Assembly: GCA_012719345.1 (NCBI GenBank)
Contig: JAAYAN010000128.1
Span: 1 to 36,291 of the forward strand
DNA: 36,291 bases
Direction of reading: 5' to 3'
Source of the DNA: Ignavibacteria bacterium
GTDB taxonomy: Bacteria; Bacteroidota; Ignavibacteria; Ignavibacteriales; Melioribacteraceae
Under the pieces are notes generated by a model. The model had not been told where the DNA came from, ran no database searches, and saw only the letters and a program-made list of their open reading frames with translations. Position numbers and translations under genes: made by a program. How positions within the stretch are numbered: the stretch's first letter is position 1; each line of letters starts with the position of its first letter. Positions 33,385 to 36,291 of the stretch are shown here, piece after piece.

Positions 33385-35154
33385 TTATCTTAGTAAACTC
33401 ATCTTTTTTGTCATTGTGTAATTTCCAGCTTCTATCTTGTAAAGATAAACTCCGCTTGAAAGAGCCGATGCATCAAAATCAACTTTATACGTTGCTGCAT
33501 TTTGCTGTTCATTTACTAAAGTTGCAACCTCTTTCCCTAATACATCATATACTTTCAACGTTACCATTGAAGCTTTAGGGATAGAATATGTAATAACAGT
33601 TGAAGGGTTAAACGGATTTGGAAAGTTCTGTTCCAAAGCAAACTCTTTTACTTCGTTTGAAATAACTTCTATAGCATCTGGACAACGAGGAAAATGATAA
33701 TAATAAGAATTTATGCCTTCATATTCACTTGCTTTCTGTGCTTCCCATTCAGCATACTGTGAAGGAAACCAGTTTAAGTCGCCTATTGGAAAACCTCCCA
33801 AACCGGCAGTTAAAAATTCAGGATTACTGTATGACAAATCTACAGGTATTGGGAAATCTGCATAAACAAAATAATCTACAATTGGAGTGAATACTAAACG
33901 CCAGTTTGGTAATGTGGCAACTGACGCTGTATCTACGCAAGCTAAAGCATAGGTTTTTAGATTATTCAGCTGAGTATTAAATAAATCCTGAGGCTCAGTA
34001 AAATTCGGCTGAACGCCTTCAATCCACTCTCCATTACAAAGGTAAGGGTAGTTACAATCATCTGCAAACATATCTGCAGTTCTGCTGTTCATTATAATTC
34101 TTTGCGAATACCATTCTGTTGTTAGATTAACGTGATTTTCTATTAAAGTTGGGATATAATCATCCCATATTGGCGACCAATAAACTGCATTTTTATCAGC
34201 ATAGAAAGTTATTCCGTTTTCCCGGGCAAGTGAATCATCATAAACATTTACTAATCCCATTGGTAAACCATCAACATCACCATATCCACTATCTTCAAAT
34301 TGGTTAAGCGAGCAATGTGCCTGAACATTTGAATTAACAAACAAGTTGTTTGTTAAGCTTATATTTCCGGTATTACCCATATTCATAAATAAACTGCCTG
34401 CACAGTTAATAAAAGTATTGTGGTTAAAAATAGATCTGTTAACAGTGTATCCGCTTCTGAATCTAAACAAGTCCCCTTGAGCATTAATAACTGTGTTATT
34501 TTCAAAAACTATAGTATCCTGATTTGCAAAATAATCAATAATTCCGCCGTTACGTCTGTAAGGCGATCCAACTAAATTAACAATATAATTATCTTTGAAA
34601 ATAACTTTTGAACCTGCTTTAGGATTAATCATACACCATTGATTATGCTCCAGAATACAATTTTGAACTGTTAATCTTGAATTTGGTTCACCGCCGAATA
34701 ATGTCCATCCAAGTAATCCGCCTGGGTTTCCTACATTTGCACTTATGTTCTTAACAAGGAGATCATATCCGCTTTTTATGCCCACATAAAAAAATGTGCC
34801 TTCACAAACATATCCGCTTAAAACTGCTGGGGAATCTTTACTTTTTCTTAACTTAATCGATTCATTGCTCTCACCCATAATGATAATTTTCTTTCCATTA
34901 GATGTTGTTGGAATATTTGTTACAGGGTACCACCCATTATCTTTCAATAAATAGACACGTCCATCCGGAACATTTACTGAGTCAGCATTAATTGCTTCGT
35001 ACAAAGAATTTGCCTGGTCTCCCATATCAGCGAAATCTTTAATTACAAGAGTATCACCTTTAATTTCGTCAACCCACTCTGCATAAGCTGCTTGACCGTA
35101 AGCTGCAACTTGTAATAGTACAAACAAACTGCAAAGTAACATCATTTTTTTCAT
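33385..35154 (-). CDS. T9SS-exported right-handed beta-helix protein
   Basis: The 589-residue protein has a signal peptide (MLLCSLFVLLQVAAYG, cleaved before QAAY). Residues of about 90-300 show parallel beta-helix character: repeated short strands with stacked Asn and aromatic residues (NSRLTVQNCILEHNQ, VIFKDNYIVNL, IVFENNTVINA, SIFNHNTFIN, ISLTNNLFVNS). A linker follows, and the last ~85 residues are a type A sorting domain (FALEQNFPNPFNPST start, YDVLGKEVATLVNE, LSSGVYLYKIEAG, ending KKMSLLR). It is therefore secreted or surface-attached by the type IX system. The beta-helix suggests carbohydrate binding or a lyase, but no catalytic signature is visible. GGAGG precedes ATG 35154. Confidence 0.9.
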   Translation of the reverse strand: MKKMMLLCSLFVLLQVAAYGQAAYAEWVDEIKGDTLVIKDFADMGDQANSLYEAINADSVNVPDGRVYLLKDNGWYPVTNIPTTSNGKKIIIMGESNESIKLRKSKDSPAVLSGYVCEGTFFYVGIKSGYDLLVKNISANVGNPGGLLGWTLFGGEPNSRLTVQNCILEHNQWCMINPKAGSKVIFKDNYIVNLVGSPYRRNGGIIDYFANQDTIVFENNTVINAQGDLFRFRSGYTVNRSIFNHNTFINCAGSLFMNMGNTGNISLTNNLFVNSNVQAHCSLNQFEDSGYGDVDGLPMGLVNVYDDSLARENGITFYADKNAVYWSPIWDDYIPTLIENHVNLTTEWYSQRIIMNSRTADMFADDCNYPYLCNGEWIEGVQPNFTEPQDLFNTQLNNLKTYALACVDTASVATLPNWRLVFTPIVDYFVYADFPIPVDLSYSNPEFLTAGLGGFPIGDLNWFPSQYAEWEAQKASEYEGINSYYYHFPRCPDAIEVISNEVKEFALEQNFPNPFNPSTVITYSIPKASMVTLKVYDVLGKEVATLVNEQQNAATYKVDFDASALSSGVYLYKIEAGNYTMTKKMSLLR

Positions 35155-35365
35155 CTAGCCCTCCTCAATTAAAAAATATTGTTTATTACCAATGTATTCT
35201 TCTTTTAAAAACAACCTTTTTTATTTTATGTGTTAAGTTCAATTTCAAACCTTATTTCTGATATTTATACTATTAAAATAAAAATAATAAACAACAATTG
35301 ATATTAAGTTTTTCCCGATTTGTTTGCAATATTAAATTTGAGTCTGTAAAATATTTCTGAAGGGT
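35155..35365. other. AT-rich leader of the T9SS gene
   Basis: This stretch separates the T9SS gene from the 21-bp array. On the minus strand TACATTGG differs from TAnnTTTG at one base, but its -33 partner is poorly spaced, so I do not call a promoter. No gene is visible. Confidence 0.4.
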
Positions 35366-35618
35366 GAATTTTTCTCCGCTTTCGCAGTTATTTTGTCCGG
35401 CGGTGTACTTATTTTCCGCGGGATTGGAGAAATTTTCTGCGAGGGCGCAGAAGTTTACTACGGCAACGCGCAAATTTTCTCTGATGCCGGACATATTTTC
35501 CACAGCTTCGCGGTTATTTTCTTCACACTCGGAGTAATTTTCCGCGTTAACGAAGAAAATATCCCCGATGACCGGGATTTTAACCCCGGCACCGGTGAAT
35601 TTTTCTCCGGCAAAAAGG
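35366..35618. repeat. Degenerate 21-bp tandem array, 12 phase-locked units
   Basis: On the plus strand a T-rich core (most often ATTTTC) recurs at exactly 21-base intervals. The core C-position falls at 35374, 35395, 35416, 35437, 35458, 35479, 35500, 35521, 35542, 35563, 35584 and 35605. Between cores the sequence is GC-rich and variable, often with CCG or GCG. On the minus strand the unit reads roughly GAGAAAATnnCnnCGnnnnCG. Because 21 is a multiple of three, it reads as heptads on both strands: minus, AENYSEC / EENNREA / VENMSGI / RENLRVA; plus, GEIF or VIF every seven residues. The array starts 23 bases after the stop of the 36126-35641 gene. Spacing is exact and there are no interleaved unique spacers of CRISPR type. 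Confidence 0.9.
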
Positions 35619-35640
35619 CTTACCGGAATATCTTGCTTGA

Positions 35641-36126
35641 TTAGTTTTTACTTGCGGTTACTTCTGGTTTTGCGGATTTGCTGATAAACCTCTGCTTAAG
35701 GTCGGAGGCAATAACTTTTGCAGCGGGGGCGTTTAACCTTGCAGCGTTTTTTACCGAATTATAATAGGAAAGAGCCGAAACATAAGCTTCGCTTCCGGAA
35801 AGCATTATTGTATCATCGAGAGATGAAACCAGCTGCTGCAAAGGACGAAGAAAAGCCTGCAGCGTTTCCACAGCTTCAATATCTTTCTTCATTTCTTCAA
35901 CATCAACATAAGCGGGTGTAAATTCCTTGTTTGTAGTAGCATATTCAAACGCTTTTTTTACAAACGGAATAGTGCCGTCGCCCATTTTAGGTATTGCCCT
36001 TCTTTCATCCGGGGTTATTGCTAAAAGATGAACAGCAAGTTTGTCGTTAATTACCTTAATTGCCGATTGAATTTCGGATGCGGTTTCGGCAGGAATACTT
36101 ACTGATATTTTGTTTTCTGCTACCAT
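35641..36126 (-). CDS. Hypothetical protein, conserved-looking (161 residues)
   Basis: A strong ribosome binding site (GAAAGGAG) precedes ATG 36126. The product has no signal peptide or membrane segment and is mostly helical (ETASEIQSAIKVINDKLAVHL, ITPDERRAIPKMGDGTIPFV, VETLQAFLRPLQQLVSSLDD, GSEAYVSALSYYNSVKNAAR), ending in a basic tail. It looks like a four-helix-bundle protein of a Bacteroidota/Ignavibacteria hypothetical family, but no function is known to me. It stops at TAA 35643-35641, immediately before the 21-bp array. Confidence 0.8.
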   Translation of the reverse strand: MVAENKISVSIPAETASEIQSAIKVINDKLAVHLLAITPDERRAIPKMGDGTIPFVKKAFEYATTNKEFTPAYVDVEEMKKDIEAVETLQAFLRPLQQLVSSLDDTIMLSGSEAYVSALSYYNSVKNAARLNAPAAKVIASDLKQRFISKSAKPEVTASKN

Positions 36127-36230
36127 TGTAACTCCTTTCTTTTTGTTATTGACAGGTTATTTATACCCGGTTATTGCCGGGATTATCTGTAACAAATATT
36201 AAAGTCTTTTTTTGCTGCTGTTATTAATAA

Positions 36231-36249
36231 GCCCCGAAGCAATCGGGGC
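36231..36249. terminator. GCCCCGA...TCGGGGC hairpin near the right edge
   Basis: GCCCCGA (36231-36237) and TCGGGGC (36243-36249) form a seven-bp stem with loop AGCAA. The hairpin is nearly the same as the one at 33337-33353 (loop ATCAA). Only weak T-runs flank it, so it may be the terminator of a gene beyond the window or an interspersed hairpin. Confidence 0.5.
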
Positions 36250-36256
36250 AAACAAT

Positions 36257-36291
36257 AATTCAAAATTAAACATTAAAAATTCAAAATTAAA
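36257..36291. repeat. Direct repeat of AATTCAAAATTAAA at the right edge
   Basis: Two identical 14-base copies occupy 36257-36270 and 36278-36291, separated by seven bases. The repeat may continue outside the window. The composition is simple and AT-only apart from one C per copy. Confidence 0.6.

Noticed and set aside
35366-35618. CRISPR array
   Set aside because: The units abut every 21 bases with no unique spacers, the repeats are degenerate, and no cas gene is near.
35393-35644. Plus-strand 83-residue gene in the repeat array
   Set aside because: It needs a TTG start with no ribosome binding site, and its openness is explained by a 21-base repeat, so I list the array rather than a gene.
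1-36291. tRNA or rRNA genes
   Set aside because: I looked through the intergenic regions and found no cloverleaf-like or rRNA sequence.

Overview
The window looks like a chromosomal segment of a low-GC, diderm bacterium of the FCB group, most likely from the Ignavibacteria or a close relative. The evidence is indirect. The protein encoded at 33385-35154 ends in a type IX secretion sorting domain (FPNPFNPST near its start, a final KKMSLLR). Extracytoplasmic proteins include a SusC/TonB-type receptor, Omp85 and MCE/Mla systems. Two upstream regions carry close matches to the Bacteroidota-type -7 promoter element TAnnTTTG.

Layout. (1) 1-6820, plus strand, housekeeping envelope and maintenance genes: the tail of an unidentified gene, an Omp85/BamA-TamA-like barrel, a UbiA-family prenyltransferase, RNase HII, a YraN-type nuclease, then mlaE-mlaF-mlaD and a small barrel-like protein, closed by a terminator. 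(2) 6860-10755, plus strand, an accessory-looking pair: an orphan Bro-N (phage antirepressor-like) gene and a TonB-dependent receptor whose N-terminal carboxypeptidase-like domain is mostly missing. (3) 10806-12894, minus strand: miaB followed by a TPR-SPOR protein. (4) 12895-13842, gene-poor: an interspersed repeat, a decayed FG-GAP gene and an inverted repeat. (5) 13843-17191, minus strand, a tight four-gene corrinoid methyltransfer operon: corrinoid protein, homocysteine S-methyltransferase, MetH-type reactivation protein, UroD-type methyltransferase. (6) 17283-26824, minus strand, a glucuronoxylan-utilisation locus: cytoplasmic GH43 beta-xylosidase, GPH symporter, GH8 exo-oligoxylanase, GH115 alpha-glucuronidase, exported GH43. 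(7) 27198-28855, minus strand: FKBP lipoprotein, a small protein of unknown role, a GT2 glycosyltransferase. (8) 28960-33291, plus strand: a small protein, a DUF2723 membrane protein and a GT9 heptosyltransferase-like enzyme. (9) 33385-36126, minus strand: a T9SS-exported beta-helix protein, a 12-unit 21-bp phased repeat array, and a conserved-looking protein of unknown function.

How the parts may work together. The xylan locus would cut glucuronoxylan outside the cytoplasm, import short xylo-oligosaccharides by cation symport and finish them to xylose inside. GH115 would release (4-O-methyl)glucuronic acid. The next operon on the same strand, 91 bases away with no visible terminator between, encodes a corrinoid methyltransferase set with no folate-binding module. 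This suggests the untested idea that the O-methyl group of 4-O-methylglucuronate is removed and passed through a corrinoid to homocysteine. That linkage and the 21-bp array (two helical turns per unit, a GAAAAT tract in most units, open frames on both strands) are the two most interesting observations.
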